Below, in pieces: positions 38,901-48,931 of a stretch of 64,000 bases of DNA (within the stretch, counting starts at the first letter, position 1; each line of letters begins with the position of its first letter). The position numbers and the translations under genes are program-made. The stretch lies in assembly GCF_964059005.1 (NCBI RefSeq), contig NZ_OZ060389.1:1-64000 (forward strand), read 5' to 3'. The notes below the pieces were generated by a model, which saw only the letters and a program-made list of their open reading frames with translations, had not been told where the DNA came from and ran no database searches. The stretch is from Buchnera aphidicola (Thelaxes suberi) (lineage in GTDB: Bacteria; Pseudomonadota; Gammaproteobacteria; Enterobacterales; Enterobacteriaceae).

Positions 38901-39969
38901 ACGTAGAATCTATTTTTAACGTTTCAGATATATATGGACCATGATCAAGATCATTAGTAAAAATCGTTTCAATTTGAGTGAATCCCGATTTCTTAATTTC
39001 TTCTATTATTTCTAAAGACAATTCAGTATTAGCATTTATTATAGGTATACCTGTTTTAGGATGAATGTAATTTTTCGATACTACTTTTTTTAATAGATAT
39101 TCTATTGGAACTTGAATTAGATTAATTTTATTTTTTTTTAAATTTTGTATATGCCGAGCAGTGATTCTTCTTCCTTTTTCAACATATCGAATCCCTTGTG
39201 ATTTAATATCAAAAGAAGCAGTCTCTCCTCGTAATCTTTCTGGAACTAATTGCAATTGAATACAACTATTATTAATAATATAAACATTTTTTTGAAAGAA
39301 AATATCTAATATTTCCTCTGTATTATAATTTAATGCACGCAATATAATTGTAACAGGTAATTTTCTTCTTCTGTCTATTCTTACAAACAGATGATCTTTT
39401 GGATCAAATTCAAAATCTAACCATGACCCTCTATAAGGAATAACTCGAGCGTTGTATAATATCTTTCCAGAAGAATGTGTTTTCCCTTTGTCACTATCAA
39501 AAAAAACTCCTGGACTACGATGTAATTGAGAAACTACTACACGTTCTGTTCCGTTTACAACAAAAGTTCCATTATCTGTCATTAATGGAATTTCTCCCAT
39601 ATACACTTCTTGTTCTTTAATATCTTTGATACTTGTAGATGCAGTATCTCTATCATAAATAATTAACCTAAGCTTAACACGCAAAGGGGAAGAATAAGTT
39701 AAACCTCTGATTTGGCATTCTTTGACATCAAATGTATTGTCTCCAATACGGAAATTAACATATTGCAATTCAGCATTACCATTATAGCTTTTTATGGGAA
39801 AAACTGAACGAAATGCAGCTTCTAGTCCATATTCTCCTGTAGGATCTTGGTTAATAAATTTTTTAAAAGAATCTAATTGGATAGAAAGTAAATAAGGTAT
39901 ATTTAATACTTGAGGGCGTTTTCCGAAATCTTTACGAATTCTTTTCTTTTCAGTATAAGAATAAACCAT
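35938..39969 (-). CDS. rpoB: DNA-directed RNA polymerase subunit beta
   Basis: Second-largest RNA polymerase subunit and the target of rifampicin. It is 1,343 residues (E. coli 1,342). The N-terminus reads [19 protein letters not shown], the rifampicin region [25 protein letters not shown] (seen in parts) near 505-530 carries the usual sensitive-type residues, and the C-terminus has [22 protein letters not shown]. It is co-directional with rplL upstream and rpoC downstream. The leading-strand orientation depends on where replication starts (see findings). Confidence 0.98.
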   Translation of the reverse strand: MVYSYTEKKRIRKDFGKRPQVLNIPYLLSIQLDSFKKFINQDPTGEYGLEAAFRSVFPIKSYNGNAELQYVNFRIGDNTFDVKECQIRGLTYSSPLRVKLRLIIYDRDTASTSIKDIKEQEVYMGEIPLMTDNGTFVVNGTERVVVSQLHRSPGVFFDSDKGKTHSSGKILYNARVIPYRGSWLDFEFDPKDHLFVRIDRRRKLPVTIILRALNYNTEEILDIFFQKNVYIINNSCIQLQLVPERLRGETASFDIKSQGIRYVEKGRRITARHIQNLKKNKINLIQVPIEYLLKKVVSKNYIHPKTGIPIINANTELSLEIIEEIKKSGFTQIETIFTNDLDHGPYISETLKIDSTFDRNSALVEIYRMMRPGEPPTKEAAENLFDNLFFNEERYDLSSVGRMKFNRSLFRKASSGSGILNIEDIIDVIKKLVDIRNGKGDIDDIDHLGNRRIRSVGEMAENQFRIGLVRVERAVKERLSIGDVDTAMPQDIINAKPISAAIKEFFGSSQLSQFMDQNNPLSEITHKRRISALGIGGLTRERAGFEVRDVHPTHYGRVCPIETPEGPNIGLINSLSVYARTNEYGFLETPYRKVKEGMVTNDIHYLSAIEEGNYIIAQANTNIKSNGRLKEELITCRNKGESSLFHFSQVNYMDVSTQQIVSVGASLIPFLEHDDANRALMGANMQRQAVPTLKSETPLVGTGMERAVAVDSGVTIIAKRSGIIQYVDSSRIVVKVNDDETLIGQSSIDIYNLTKYTKSNQNTCINQNPCVFLYDEIKKGDVIADGPATDLGELALGQNMRIAFMPWNGYNFEDSILISERIVKEDKFTTIHIQELSCISRDTKLGPEEITSDIPNVGEAALSKLDESGIVYIGAEVVSGDILIGKVTPKGETQLTPEEKLLRAIFGEKASDVKDSSLRVPNGSSGTVIDVQIFTRDGIKKDKRALEIESMQLKEIQKDLQEELKIFESSLVLRIKQLLLSEGISKEKLEKLPHEKWLNIVLNNELKQEKLNQLILQFNNLKKEFKKKLELQRRKIIQGDDLAPGILKVVKVYIAVKRNIQTGDKMAGRHGNKGVISKINPVEDMPYDINGNPVDIVLNPLGVPSRMNIGQILEIHLGMAAKGIGDKISSYLSNSKKNIANLRNFIQQAYDVGENLRQKVDLSLFSDQEILQLANNLKNGMPIATPVFDGAQETEIKKFLELADLPKSGQIDLFDGRTGEKFERPVTVGYMYMLKLNHLVDDKMHARSTGSYSLVTQQPLGGKAQFGGQRFGEMEVWALEAYGASYTLQEMLTVKSDDVNGRTKMYKNIVDGNYHMEPGMPESFNVLLKEIRSLAINIELENE

Positions 39970-40328
39970 CAGAATTCCTTGTTTAAATGAAGAATAGGAG
40001 CATTAACTTTTTTCAAATATATACACAATAAATGTAATTATTTTTATATGCTAAAACCATTGAAAATATAAAATAAAAATATAAAGATAAAAAAATTATT
40101 TATTTTACTAAAAAAAATGAAAAATTTAAAAAAATAAATAAATTTATGGTAAAATATAATTTATAAAAAATTAATTCTATTAATAAAAAATTTATATTTA
40201 TGTATACTCAGATTCTGAAAAAAATTATTATAGCTGGTGACTTAAATAATACAGCCACCAGATTATATAAATTAAATATTTAGATAAAACGTAAATAATT
40301 AAATAATTTTAATTAATAGTTATACAAT
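39970..40328 (-). other. Leader region between rplL and rpoB
   Basis: 359 nt without a gene between rplL and rpoB on the minus strand. E. coli has an attenuator and an RNase III cleavage site here that lower rpoBC expression relative to the ribosomal proteins. The only strong structure here is the hairpin at 40234-40261, listed separately. I saw no promoter that stands out. Confidence 0.5.
40234..40261 (-). terminator. Attenuator-like hairpin between rplL and rpoB
   Basis: Read on the minus strand, CTGGTG (40261-40256) pairs with CACCAG (40239-40234), with two more pairs inside after one mismatch, and a T-run of seven follows about 12 nt later. It lies 68 nt after rplL and is GC-rich for this genome. 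A partial terminator at this place would match the E. coli rplL-rpoB attenuator, but the T-run is rather far from the stem. Confidence 0.45.
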
Positions 40329-40697
40329 TTATTTAATTTCTATTTCAGCGCCAACTTCTTCTAAAATTTTCTTTAATTTTTGAGAATCTTCATTATTAAT
40401 ACGCTCTTTAATAGCAATAGGTGCTGATTCTACAAGATCTTTAGCTTGTTTTAGTCCTAATCCTGTAGCTGTACGTACTGCTTTAATTACAGAAACTTTA
40501 TTAGGACCGATATTTTTTAAAATTACATCAAATTCTGTTTTTTCTTCTACATTAGTTTTATTTACATCATTTGAAGCATTAACAGAAATAGTAGCAGATA
40601 CTCCAAACTTTTCTTCCATAGCAGCAACTAATTCAACAATATTTTTGACAGACATTTCTGATATTGATTCTATAATTTGTTCTTTTGTAATAGACAT
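40329..40697 (-). CDS. rplL: 50S ribosomal protein L7/L12
   Basis: Acidic stalk protein that recruits elongation factors to the ribosome. I chose the ATG at 40697, which gives 122 residues and the N-terminus [21 protein letters not shown]; a longer frame with six hydrophobic residues in front has no homology. The C-terminal domain has [21 protein letters not shown] and ends [14 protein letters not shown]. It lies downstream of rplJ in the usual rplJL pair. Confidence 0.97.
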   Translation of the reverse strand: MSITKEQIIESISEMSVKNIVELVAAMEEKFGVSATISVNASNDVNKTNVEEKTEFDVILKNIGPNKVSVIKAVRTATGLGLKQAKDLVESAPIAIKERINNEDSQKLKKILEEVGAEIEIK

Positions 40698-40765
40698 AAT
40701 AATTATTATTCTCAATTTTATTTCATAAAATAATTAATTGTTTACTAATTAAACAATTGCTTGTG

Positions 40766-41266
40766 CTATTTATTTTTTTCTTTTTTATTACGGATAGAAT
40801 GCAATAATCGAATTAATTTTCCTATCGCAGCTTCCTGTATAGTAAAAATAAAACGAGATACTGCTTCTAAATGAGTTGGCATAAGAGCTAATTGAAGTAT
40901 TTCTTGTTTTTCTAATAATTTTCCTTCGAAAGCTACATTCACAATTTTTAAATTATTGAATTCTTTTTCATAAACTTGTAATATTCTCATAGCACTACCT
41001 GGATGTTTCATCGAAAATGCTACTAAAATAGAACCTTTTAATACAGTATTCAAACATTCAAATTCAGTTTTATTAAAAGCAATTTTTAACAATGTATTAC
41101 GTATAATATGAATATATACATCATTTTTTAACGCTTCTTTTCTTAATTTAGTAATTGTATTAACAGATATATTTTTAAATTCTACTATAACAACAGATAA
41201 CGCTGAATGACAAATTTTATTTACTTTTTCTATAATTGTTTTTTTATCTTGCTGATTTAATGGCAT
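40766..41266 (-). CDS. rplJ: 50S ribosomal protein L10
   Basis: Base of the ribosomal stalk; anchors L7/L12 dimers and binds 23S rRNA. It is 166 residues (E. coli 165). MPLNQQDKKTIIEKVNKI at the start, the FKNISVNTITKLRKEA segment near 30 and the C-terminal helix that holds L7/L12 are present. In E. coli L10 represses its own operon by binding the rplJ leader; the 263-nt space upstream here contains a 12-bp hairpin that might serve, but no clear L10-site similarity was visible. Confidence 0.95.
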   Translation of the reverse strand: MPLNQQDKKTIIEKVNKICHSALSVVIVEFKNISVNTITKLRKEALKNDVYIHIIRNTLLKIAFNKTEFECLNTVLKGSILVAFSMKHPGSAMRILQVYEKEFNNLKIVNVAFEGKLLEKQEILQLALMPTHLEAVSRFIFTIQEAAIGKLIRLLHSIRNKKEKNK

Positions 41267-41362
41267 TTTTTAAGTGTTACTCCTAAATATTTACCTAAAA
41301 ATATATAATTTATTTTTTAAAATATTAAACTATTATAGATAGTAACTCATGCGAACTTATTT

Positions 41363-41392
41363 TATTTTTATTCTGATAAAAGAATAAAAATA
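41363..41392 (-). terminator. Hairpin between rplA and rplJ
   Basis: A 12-bp perfect stem (41363-41374 with 41381-41392; arms TATTTTTATTCT and its reverse complement) with a 6-nt loop lies in the 263-nt rplA-rplJ gap, 138 nt after rplA on the minus strand. It could be a terminator for the rplK-rplA message or part of the rplJ leader. The stem is A/T rich, so stability is modest. Confidence 0.4.
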
Positions 41393-41529
41393 CTATTTAT
41401 TATCAATAATGATAAAAATAATATTAAAACAATAAAAACAAATAAAAATAAAAAACGTTTATTTTTAATTTAAAATCATTAATTTGTAAACTATAAATTA
41501 TTTTTTTTCTTTAGTAAATTAAAATTTTT

Positions 41530-42225
41530 TTAAAGCAAATAAGATTGATCTAACGGTAGAGATATACCCATTGTTGATGACAATATAATTTTTTTTAAAA
41601 AATTTCCTTTTGAATTGGTAGGTTTATTTTTTTTTAATGACGTTAAAAAAGATATTAAATTATCTTTTAATTGATTTTTATGAAAATTTGTTTTACCTAT
41701 TATTGTATTAATTATGCCATTTTTATTATTTTTGTATTGTATTTGTCCAGATTTAGCATTTTTAACAGATTGAAACACATTTGAAGTGATAGTTCCTAAT
41801 TTTGGATTAGGCATTAACCCTCGAGGACCTAAAAAAGACCCAATAGTACTAACTAATTTCATCGTATCAGGAGTCGCAATAACAATATCAATTGTTAAAT
41901 TATCTTTTTTAATTTTCTGTACTAAATCTTCCATTCCTATAAATTCAGCTCCAGCATCTTGCGCTTGTTGTACATGAACAGCATCTTTTGCAAAAACAGC
42001 AACTACAATATTTCGACCAATGCCATGAGGTAAAATAACTGTTCCTTTAACATTTTGTTCTGTTTTTTTTGGATCAATGCCTAAGTGAATTGATACATCA
42101 ATACTTTCGTTAAATTTAGCAATAGCTGTACTTTTTATTAACTCTATCGCTTCTGTAAAAGAATACAATTTATTTACATCAATTGTTTCTTTTATTCTAT
42201 TTATTTTTTTTATTCTTGTGTTCAT
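41530..42225 (-). CDS. rplA: 50S ribosomal protein L1
   Basis: Binds 23S rRNA at the mobile L1 stalk, which helps release deacylated tRNA. It is 231 residues (E. coli 234). The signature region VIATPDTMKLVSTIGSFLGPRGLMPNPKLGT is present in two parts near 118-148, and the C-terminal ISSTMGISLPLD-like end is kept. It starts one base after the rplK stop codon, so translation of the two is coupled, as in E. coli where L1 controls this pair. Confidence 0.97.
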   Translation of the reverse strand: MNTRIKKINRIKETIDVNKLYSFTEAIELIKSTAIAKFNESIDVSIHLGIDPKKTEQNVKGTVILPHGIGRNIVVAVFAKDAVHVQQAQDAGAEFIGMEDLVQKIKKDNLTIDIVIATPDTMKLVSTIGSFLGPRGLMPNPKLGTITSNVFQSVKNAKSGQIQYKNNKNGIINTIIGKTNFHKNQLKDNLISFLTSLKKNKPTNSKGNFLKKIILSSTMGISLPLDQSYLL

Positions 42226-42226
42226 T

Positions 42227-42655
42227 CTAATTCTCTATTATTATGCCCATAGACTTAGCCGTTCCTTCAATTGAACGCACCATTTTTTCAATACTATTAC
42301 CGGTCATATCTGCTTTCTTAATTTCTGCAATTTGATAAAGTTGTGATCTTTTAAGTGTTCCTATTTTTTTTTCTTTCGGATTATCTGAACCAGACTTAAC
42401 ATTTAATTCTTTTTTTAATAATGTTGAAGCTGGAGTTGTTTTAATAATAAAAGTAAAAGTTTTATCAGAATACACAGTGATAATAACGGGAACAGGTAAA
42501 CCTTTTTCAATCTGATTAGTTTGACTATTAAATAACTTGCAAAACTCCATAATATTTAATCCTTTTTGACCTAACGCAGGACCAATAGGAGGACTAGGAT
42601 TTGCCATTCCAGCAGCAACTTGTAATTTTATATAACCTTGTATTTTTTTCGCCAT
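42227..42655 (-). CDS. rplK: 50S ribosomal protein L11
   Basis: Forms the GTPase-associated centre with 23S rRNA. It is 142 residues, as in E. coli. The N-terminal [20 protein letters not shown] with its two-proline helix and [19 protein letters not shown], and the C-terminal RNA-binding [11 protein letters not shown] motif are intact. It is first of the rplK-rplA pair, 55 nt after nusG on the same strand. Confidence 0.97.
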   Translation of the reverse strand: MAKKIQGYIKLQVAAGMANPSPPIGPALGQKGLNIMEFCKLFNSQTNQIEKGLPVPVIITVYSDKTFTFIIKTTPASTLLKKELNVKSGSDNPKEKKIGTLKRSQLYQIAEIKKADMTGNSIEKMVRSIEGTAKSMGIIIEN

Positions 42656-42710
42656 TGTATAATACCTAATTTAAATTTACATAATAAAAAAATAAAAAAA
42701 TTTTATTAAT

Positions 42711-43253
42711 TTAACTTTTTTCTATTTGAGCAAAATCTAATTCTACAGGAGTTGATCGTCCAAATATGGACACAGAAACAGTTAATCGATTTTTTTCATA
42801 ATCAACTTTTTCTACAATCCCATTAAAATCTGAAAATGGTCCATCATTCACTCGAACCATTTCTCCTGGCTCAAACAAAGTTTTTGGTCTTGGTTTATTA
42901 TCTGATTTCTTTAATCTATTTAAAATTTTTTCAACTTCTATATTACTAATAGGAGAAGGTTGATCTGACGTACCACCAACAAAACCCATTACGTGTGGAA
43001 TACTTCTTACCAAATGCCAATTTTCATTATTCATAATCATATTTATTAATACATAACCTGGAAAAAATTTATACTCACTTTTTTTTCTTTGACCTTTTTT
43101 TATTTCTATCACTTCTTCTGAAGGAACTAATACTTCCCCAAAAATTGTTTCTAACTTATTATTTTTAATATAATCTCGAATAGACTCCGCTATACGACTT
43201 TCACAACCAGAAAAAGCTTGCAGTACATACCAACGTTTTTTTATAACTACCAC
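42711..43253 (-). CDS. nusG: Transcription termination/antitermination protein NusG
   Basis: Elongation factor that binds RNA polymerase and couples it to Rho or to ribosomes. It is 180 residues (E. coli 181). The NGN domain has [20 protein letters not shown] and [13 protein letters not shown]; the C-terminal KOW domain has [19 protein letters not shown]. The start codon is GTG at 43253, with ATAAAG-like weak ribosome binding, and secE ends 4 nt upstream, so the pair secE-nusG is intact. Confidence 0.97.
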   Translation of the reverse strand: MVVIKKRWYVLQAFSGCESRIAESIRDYIKNNKLETIFGEVLVPSEEVIEIKKGQRKKSEYKFFPGYVLINMIMNNENWHLVRSIPHVMGFVGGTSDQPSPISNIEVEKILNRLKKSDNKPRPKTLFEPGEMVRVNDGPFSDFNGIVEKVDYEKNRLTVSVSIFGRSTPVELDFAQIEKS

Positions 43254-43257
43254 AAAT

Positions 43258-43641
43258 CTATATCCTCATTTTTAAAATGTAAGAAATTAAGTTATACGAT
43301 AAATTGTCTAAAATCCATAAAATTAATGACATTATTATTGTTATAAAAACAACAATAATAGTTATATAAAACGTATCATTTTTATCTGGCCAAACAATTT
43401 TTTTAATTTCATTTTTAATTGAATATATTAAATAAAAAATTTTATTTTTATTTAATATTAAAAAAAAAACAGTTAATAATAATATTATAGTTAATAAAAC
43501 TATGGAACCATAAAATAAATTTTTATTAAAATACGTATAACAAAAAATCGAAGAGCAAAAAATAAAAAGAAAAATACCATGCTTCCAATAGTTAAATATT
43601 ACAATAAATTTATTAAAATAATTACAATATTTGTTATTCAT
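43258..43641 (-). CDS. secE: Protein translocase subunit SecE
   Basis: Stabilising membrane subunit of the SecYEG channel. It is 127 residues, the E. coli length, with three membrane helices (about 20-36, 42-60 and 92-114). The conserved cytoplasmic amphipathic helix [20 protein letters not shown] near 72-90 identifies the family; the rest is poorly conserved. It stands first of secE-nusG, with the tRNA cluster upstream on the same strand and no tufB in between. Confidence 0.93.
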   Translation of the reverse strand: MNNKYCNYFNKFIVIFNYWKHGIFLFIFCSSIFCYTYFNKNLFYGSIVLLTIILLLTVFFLILNKNKIFYLIYSIKNEIKKIVWPDKNDTFYITIIVVFITIIMSLILWILDNLSYNLISYILKMRI

Positions 43642-43941
43642 AAAGTTCCTAAAAAATAATACGGTAAAATTTTTGTTATAAAATTAAATTGATTATAATC
43701 ATGATAATTTATTGGATTAAATCAAATACAATAAAAAAAAATATTTTAGTAATAAAATTAAATAAAATCTTATTTTTTATAATATAAAAAATGTATACAT
43801 TTGTTTTGTAAAATAAAAATAACTATTTTAAAATTTTTTATGTAATATGAAGGTTGATTCTAGAAAAAATTGAATTGTTATTATGAAGTTTTTTGATTAG
43901 ATTTATTTAGCATTAGTAGTATATAATAATCAAAATTTTTT

Positions 43942-44014
43942 TGCTGATACCTAGATTTGAACTAGGGGCCTCTTTCTTACCATGAAAGTGCTCTACCAAC
44001 TAAGCTATATCAGC
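43942..44014 (-). tRNA. thrT: tRNA-Thr (GGT)
   Basis: 73-nt cloverleaf on the minus strand. Acceptor GCTGATA/TATCAGC with discriminator A, D arm AGCTTAGTTGGTAGAGC, anticodon loop ATGGTAA (anticodon GGT, stem CTTTC/GAAAG) and T loop GTTCAAATC. It corresponds to E. coli thrT, the last tRNA before tufB. CCA is not encoded. Confidence 0.96.
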
Positions 44015-44072
44015 AGAATAATTATATTTATATAAATATAAAATAGTTATTTAATAATATAATTAAATTTTT

Positions 44073-44144
44073 AGCGGATAGCGGGAATCGAACCCGCATC
44101 ATTAGCTTGGAAGGCTAAGATAATAGCCGTTATACGATATCCGC
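44073..44144 (-). tRNA. glyT: tRNA-Gly (TCC)
   Basis: 72-nt cloverleaf on the minus strand. Acceptor GCGGATA/TATCCGC with discriminator T, anticodon loop CTTCCAA (anticodon TCC, stem CTTAGC-like) and T arm GCGGGTTCGATTCCCGC. It matches E. coli glyT, including the unusual discriminator U. CCA is not encoded. Confidence 0.96.
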
Positions 44145-44195
44145 ATAATTAAAGATAAGTAAAAATATATAAAATATGAATTTTATATAGTTATT

Positions 44196-44277
44196 TGGTG
44201 GGAGAAGGATTCGAACCTTCGAAGTCATTGACGGCAGATTTACAGTCTGCTCCCTTTAACCACTCGGGAATCCCACC
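44196..44277 (-). tRNA. tyrU: tRNA-Tyr (GTA)
   Basis: 82-nt tRNA with a long variable arm on the minus strand. Acceptor GGTGGGA/TCCCACC with discriminator A, anticodon loop CTGTAAA (GTA) with stem GCAGA/TCTGC, and T arm AAGGTTCGAATCCTT. It matches E. coli tyrU. CCA is not encoded. Confidence 0.96.
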
Positions 44278-44324
44278 ATATAAAAAATTTTTATAATATA
44301 TATATATTTAATAAAATACATATT

Positions 44325-44397
<73 letters not shown>

Positions 44398-44836
44398 ATT
44401 ATATTAATATATATATATAATATTATTGAAATAATAAATATTAAATAATGTTAATTAATAATTTTAATACTTTTTAAAATTGAATAAAAAAATATTTTTA
44501 TTATTTACAATATAATATAAATTTAATGTTTTTTCAAGATAAGTTTAATGAAATTAATATAGAATTATTTAATTTATTGACTATTATACTAATTATCTAT
44601 AATTAATAGTCAATATATAAACATTTTTTGATAAAACAAAATTTATGTTGTTTATAACATTTATATATATACAATATTTGCATAAATCAGTTATTTATAT
44701 TAATAAAAAAATATTTTCTCATATATAATAATTAAATATGTAAAAACAAATAAAAAACACAATTAATATAAATAAAAATAATTATTTATTTCATATAAAT
44801 TAATCAAACCAATAATTATTAAAGGAATTAAAATTC
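44398..44836. other. Gene-free spacer between thrU and metF
   Basis: 439 nt, A/T rich. In E. coli murB, birA and coaA precede this tRNA cluster; I see no frame or motif of them here. An 11-bp inverted repeat with a 17-nt loop (44576-44586 with 44604-44614; ATTGACTATTA and its complement) is the only notable structure. It may mark a transcript end or belong to the tRNA promoter region. Confidence 0.5.
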
Positions 44837-45736
44837 ATGATTAAAATAAAAAATATCGATAATTACGAAAAAAATAAATTAAATAGTGTTGCTATTAATA
44901 AAATTTCATTTTCTTTTGAATTTTTTCCTCCTAAAAATTTATACGACGACTTATCTTTAAAAAACATATCAAAAATTTTTTCTGCATATAATCCTAGTTT
45001 TTTTTCTATAACATATAGTCCAAATAGTTGTGACCGATATCGTACACAAAATTTAGCATTAAAAATTCAAAATTATACCAATATCCCTACTGCAGCACAC
45101 TTAACTTGTATAGATATTTCTCGAATAGAACTACTTAATATAATAAAAAATTATTGGAAAAATGGAATCAAAAACATAGTAGCTTTGAGAGGAGATAGGC
45201 CTAAAAATAATATATCTGTATCTAGCATGTATGCATTAGATTTAGTTAAATTATTAAAAAAAACAGCTGATTTTAATATTTCAGTAGCGGCATATCCAGA
45301 AACGCATCCTGAATCTACTTCTGCAAAACAAGATTTAATTTTTTTAAAAAAAAAACTAGATGCTGGAGCTGATCAAGCTATAACTCAATTTTTTTTTGAT
45401 ATTGACAAATTTTTATACTTTCGTGATGAATGTATTAAAATAGGAATAACTAAACCTATCATACCTGGTATTTTACCAATTAAAAATTTTATTCAATTAA
45501 AAAAATTTTCTAATTTAACTAATGTTACCATACCTAAACATATATCTAATTTATTTGAAAATATTACTCTAGAAAACAATTATTCTGGAAAAATTATTGG
45601 ATCAATTTTAATATCTCAAATGATAGAAAAATTATATAAAGAAGGGATAAATAATTTTCATTTCTATACTTTAAACGATGTAGAAATGATTAATTCTGTA
45701 TGCAAAACAATAAATTCTAAAATATCTCTAATGTAA
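44837..45736 (+). CDS. metF: 5,10-methylenetetrahydrofolate reductase MetF
   Basis: Flavoprotein that makes 5-methyltetrahydrofolate, the methyl donor for MetE. It is 299 residues (E. coli 296), a TIM barrel with the conserved SFEFFPPKNLYDDL near residue 26, HLTCIDISRIEL near 88, NGIKNIVALRGDRP near 110 and ITQFFFDIDKFL near 180. The first twenty residues are divergent. Together with metE in this window it covers the end of methionine synthesis. AAGGAATT precedes the ATG. Confidence 0.96.
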   Translation: MIKIKNIDNYEKNKLNSVAINKISFSFEFFPPKNLYDDLSLKNISKIFSAYNPSFFSITYSPNSCDRYRTQNLALKIQNYTNIPTAAHLTCIDISRIELLNIIKNYWKNGIKNIVALRGDRPKNNISVSSMYALDLVKLLKKTADFNISVAAYPETHPESTSAKQDLIFLKKKLDAGADQAITQFFFDIDKFLYFRDECIKIGITKPIIPGILPIKNFIQLKKFSNLTNVTIPKHISNLFENITLENNYSGKIIGSILISQMIEKLYKEGINNFHFYTLNDVEMINSVCKTINSKISLM

Positions 45737-45785
45737 AATTAGAAACTTAATATTTTTTAAAAAAATAAAAAATTTTTATTTAACT

Positions 45786-46940
45786 TTAAACACAAAAATA
45801 ATTAATTAATTTTAAAAAAATCTTATAAGTTTCATCAAGATATCTAATATCAAAAAATTCATTGGATTGATGAGCTTGTTTAATTGAACCAGGACCTAAA
45901 ATAATTGTTGGTAATACTGTATTTAAAAAAGATGCTTCAGTACAATAATCCACATAATTGCTTTTTTTTGATAAAACATATTCTAACTTTTTTAGTAAAT
46001 TTAAATTTTTAAAATCATAACCAGGAATAAAATCATATAAATTAACTATTTTAATTTTTATTTTCCATTTTTTTTCTATAGGCATCAGATATTTAAATAG
46101 TAAAACATCGATTTCTGCTAAAGAAAAAATAGGTATAGGACGTATGTCAAATTGTAACGTGCATAAAGGACATATTGTATTAACTGCATTACCTCCTTGA
46201 ATACAACCAAAATTCATAGTAGAGTATGGAAGATTAAATTTATAATTTGTTTTTAATTGTAATTCTTGTTTTAATTGCATTAAACAACCAATAACTTCAT
46301 ACATTACTTCAATTGTGTTAATTTCTTGGTATGGATTACTAGAATGTGCGGAACGACTTTGTATTTGAATTTGTTTACATAAATAACCTTTATGTGATTG
46401 TATGATTTCTAAAGATGTTGGTTCTCCAATAATAGATAAACTTGGAGTAATACCAAAATTATTATTAGAGAAATATTTCATGCCTTCCATAGTTGTTTCT
46501 TCATCAGCTGTTGCTAAAAAATATAAAGGCTTCTTTAAATTTTTTATATTTAACGTACGAATTAAACTAATCATAGCAGCAAAAAAACCTTTCATATCTG
46601 TTGTTCCTAATCCATACAAACGATTTTTTTTTCTTGTTAATTCAAATGGATTAAATTGCCATAAATTTTCATTACAAGGAACAGTATCTGTATGACCAGA
46701 TAACATAAGACCTTCTGAATAAGTATTTTCGATTTTATGAGTACTAGCTATTAAATTAAATTTATCATTACTATTAGGAATTTTTTGTATATATATATTA
46801 AAATTAAAATCACTTAAATAATTTGCTAAAACATCAATAAATTTTTTATTACTTTGATCAACTTCTTTATTTGAGGAACTAATCGTAGAAATATTAACTA
46901 AAGATTTAAAAACATGCATAAAAAATTGTTTATCTTTCAT
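45786..46940 (-). CDS. argE: Acetylornithine deacetylase ArgE
   Basis: Zinc hydrolase that removes the acetyl group from N-acetylornithine to give ornithine. It is 384 residues (E. coli 383). The M20 family metal-binding residues lie in LSGHTDTVP near 80, YGLGTTDMKGFFAAM near 108-122 and FLATADEETTMEG near 140-152; the C-terminal histidine is in GPGSIKQAHQSNEF. It is divergent from argCBGH, the E. coli arrangement, with 130 nt between. No ARG-box palindrome was seen there. Confidence 0.96.
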   Translation of the reverse strand: MKDKQFFMHVFKSLVNISTISSSNKEVDQSNKKFIDVLANYLSDFNFNIYIQKIPNSNDKFNLIASTHKIENTYSEGLMLSGHTDTVPCNENLWQFNPFELTRKKNRLYGLGTTDMKGFFAAMISLIRTLNIKNLKKPLYFLATADEETTMEGMKYFSNNNFGITPSLSIIGEPTSLEIIQSHKGYLCKQIQIQSRSAHSSNPYQEINTIEVMYEVIGCLMQLKQELQLKTNYKFNLPYSTMNFGCIQGGNAVNTICPLCTLQFDIRPIPIFSLAEIDVLLFKYLMPIEKKWKIKIKIVNLYDFIPGYDFKNLNLLKKLEYVLSKKSNYVDYCTEASFLNTVLPTIILGPGSIKQAHQSNEFFDIRYLDETYKIFLKLINYFCV

Positions 46941-47070
46941 TATGAAATTCTTTTAATTAAGGTTAAGTATTAATTAATAAATATTATTATTATTATAATC
47001 TGTTCAGCTGAAATAATTAATAAAAAATTTTCTATAAAATAAATTTAATAATAAAATTAAGGATATAATA

Positions 47071-48078
47071 ATGATAAATGTTTTAATTGTTGGAGCAAGT
47101 GGATATGTAGGAGCAGAATTAACATTATATCTATCTAAACATTTTGGAATAAAAACTATTAATTTAGCAGTATCAAAAAATAGCAAAGATGCGAACATTA
47201 AAATTAATAAAATACATAATAAATTAAAAAATATTGTTGATTTAACTTTAACTCCATTAGATGATCCATCAGAAATAGCAAAAAAAATAGATGTTGTTTT
47301 TCTTGCAACTGATCATAAAGTTAGTCATGAATTAGTCCCTGTATTTCTATTGCATAAATGCGTTGTTTTCGATCTTTCGGGATCTTTTAGAATGAAAAAC
47401 ATAGAAGTTTATCACAAATATTACACATTTTCTCACAAATATCCTTCTTTATTAAATGATGCAATTTATGGGTTAGCAGAATTTATTAATTTTAATGAAA
47501 TAAAAAAGAAAAATTTAATTGCTGTTCCAGGATGTTATCCAACTGCAGTACAAATAGGGCTAAAACCTCTTATTTTATCAAATGCAATTGATTTAAATTA
47601 CAAACCTATTGTCAATGCAATCAGCGGTATCAGTGGATCAGGAAGAGTTCCTAGTTTAAACAATAGTTATTGTGAAGTAGGATTAAAACCCTACAAACTT
47701 TTTCATCATCGTCATCAACCCGAAATAGAAGAGCATCTTGGAATTCCAATAGTATTTAATCCTCACATAGGAAATTTTTCTAGAGGAATCATAGCAACGA
47801 TAACATGTCGATTAAAAAATTTTTTCAAAAAAGAAGAAATACAAGCTATTTATTCTAAATATTATTCAAAAAAACCTTTAGTAAGATTATATAATCATGA
47901 TATACCTAACTTAAATGCAGTTATAGGATTTCCTTTCTGTGACATAGGTTACGCAATACAAAAAGAATATATAGTTATAGTAGTAACAGAAGATAACCTA
48001 TTAAAAGGCGCTGCATCTCAAGCAATTCAATGTTTTAATATCAAATTTAGGTATCCCGAATGTACTTCTTTATTGTAA
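47071..48078 (+). CDS. argC: N-acetyl-gamma-glutamyl-phosphate reductase ArgC
   Basis: NADPH-dependent third step of arginine synthesis. It is 335 residues (E. coli 334). The Rossmann motif GASGYVGAELTLYL is near residues 8-21, the catalytic cysteine in VPGCYPTAVQIGL near 155, and the His motif in HRHQPEIEEHL near 215. It is the first gene of argC-argB-argG-argH, with spacing of 21, 49 and 17 nt. Arginine is an essential amino acid for the host, so retention fits a nutritional role. Confidence 0.97.
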   Translation: MINVLIVGASGYVGAELTLYLSKHFGIKTINLAVSKNSKDANIKINKIHNKLKNIVDLTLTPLDDPSEIAKKIDVVFLATDHKVSHELVPVFLLHKCVVFDLSGSFRMKNIEVYHKYYTFSHKYPSLLNDAIYGLAEFINFNEIKKKNLIAVPGCYPTAVQIGLKPLILSNAIDLNYKPIVNAISGISGSGRVPSLNNSYCEVGLKPYKLFHHRHQPEIEEHLGIPIVFNPHIGNFSRGIIATITCRLKNFFKKEEIQAIYSKYYSKKPLVRLYNHDIPNLNAVIGFPFCDIGYAIQKEYIVIVVTEDNLLKGAASQAIQCFNIKFRYPECTSLL

Positions 48079-48099
48079 ACATAATTATGGAATCATAAA

Positions 48100-48882
48100 A
48101 TGAAAAATAATTTAGTAATAAAATTCGGAGGAATTTTTTTAAAAAATCCAGAATTTATTAATCAATTTTTTTCAACTTTACAATCTGTTGAAAATTTATT
48201 AATTAAAAAAAATATTATTATTGTGCACGGAGGAGGATGTTTAGTTGATGAACTTATGAATCAATTATCTATACCAATAATTAAAAAAAACGGTATACGT
48301 ATAACATCTAAACAACATATAAACCTTGTAACAGGTATTTTATCAGGAACAGCAAATAAAATTATCTTAGCCGCAGCTAAAAAAAATAAATTAAACACAG
48401 TAGGGTTATGTTTATCTGATGGAAACACACTTACAATAAATAAATCAACTAATACAGAATTAGGAAATGTAGGATTACCATTACCATCATCTGATGAATT
48501 TTTATATTTATTATTTCAAAAAAATATAATTCCTATAATTAGTTCAATTGGAATTACAAATACAGGAAAATTAATGAATGTTAATGCAGATCTTGCAGCT
48601 ACATCATTAGCATGTATGTTAAAAGCAGATTTAATATTTTTGTCTGATGTTAATGCTGTATTGGACGGGAAAGGTAAAAGAATTAAACAAATTAATAAAA
48701 CTCAGGCGTTATCATTAATTAATCAAGGCATTATTAGAAACGGTATGAAAGTGAAGGTAACTACAGCATTAGATGCTGCACATACATTACAAAGAAACGT
48801 TGAAATTGCGGGGTACAATAATAATAATTTAATTGAATTACTATTTAACAAAAAATCTATTGGAACTAAAATTATCCCTTAG
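48100..48882 (+). CDS. argB: Acetylglutamate kinase ArgB
   Basis: Phosphorylates N-acetylglutamate in arginine synthesis. It is 260 residues (E. coli 258). The glycine-rich KFGGIFL and HGGGCLVDELM motifs bind phosphates, and LIFLSDVNAVLDGKGKRI near 178 and GMKVKVTTALDAA near 210 match the amino-acid kinase fold. It is the short, arginine-insensitive enterobacterial form without an N-terminal regulatory helix. Confidence 0.96.
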   Translation: MKNNLVIKFGGIFLKNPEFINQFFSTLQSVENLLIKKNIIIVHGGGCLVDELMNQLSIPIIKKNGIRITSKQHINLVTGILSGTANKIILAAAKKNKLNTVGLCLSDGNTLTINKSTNTELGNVGLPLPSSDEFLYLLFQKNIIPIISSIGITNTGKLMNVNADLAATSLACMLKADLIFLSDVNAVLDGKGKRIKQINKTQALSLINQGIIRNGMKVKVTTALDAAHTLQRNVEIAGYNNNNLIELLFNKKSIGTKIIP

Positions 48883-48931
48883 TTCTTAATATTACATAAA
48901 ATTTTACATTAAGCGAGTAATCATATATAAC

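Noticed and set aside
46941..47070. ARG-box operator between argE and argC
   Set aside because: No TGAAT-type imperfect palindrome pairs were found in the divergent spacer.
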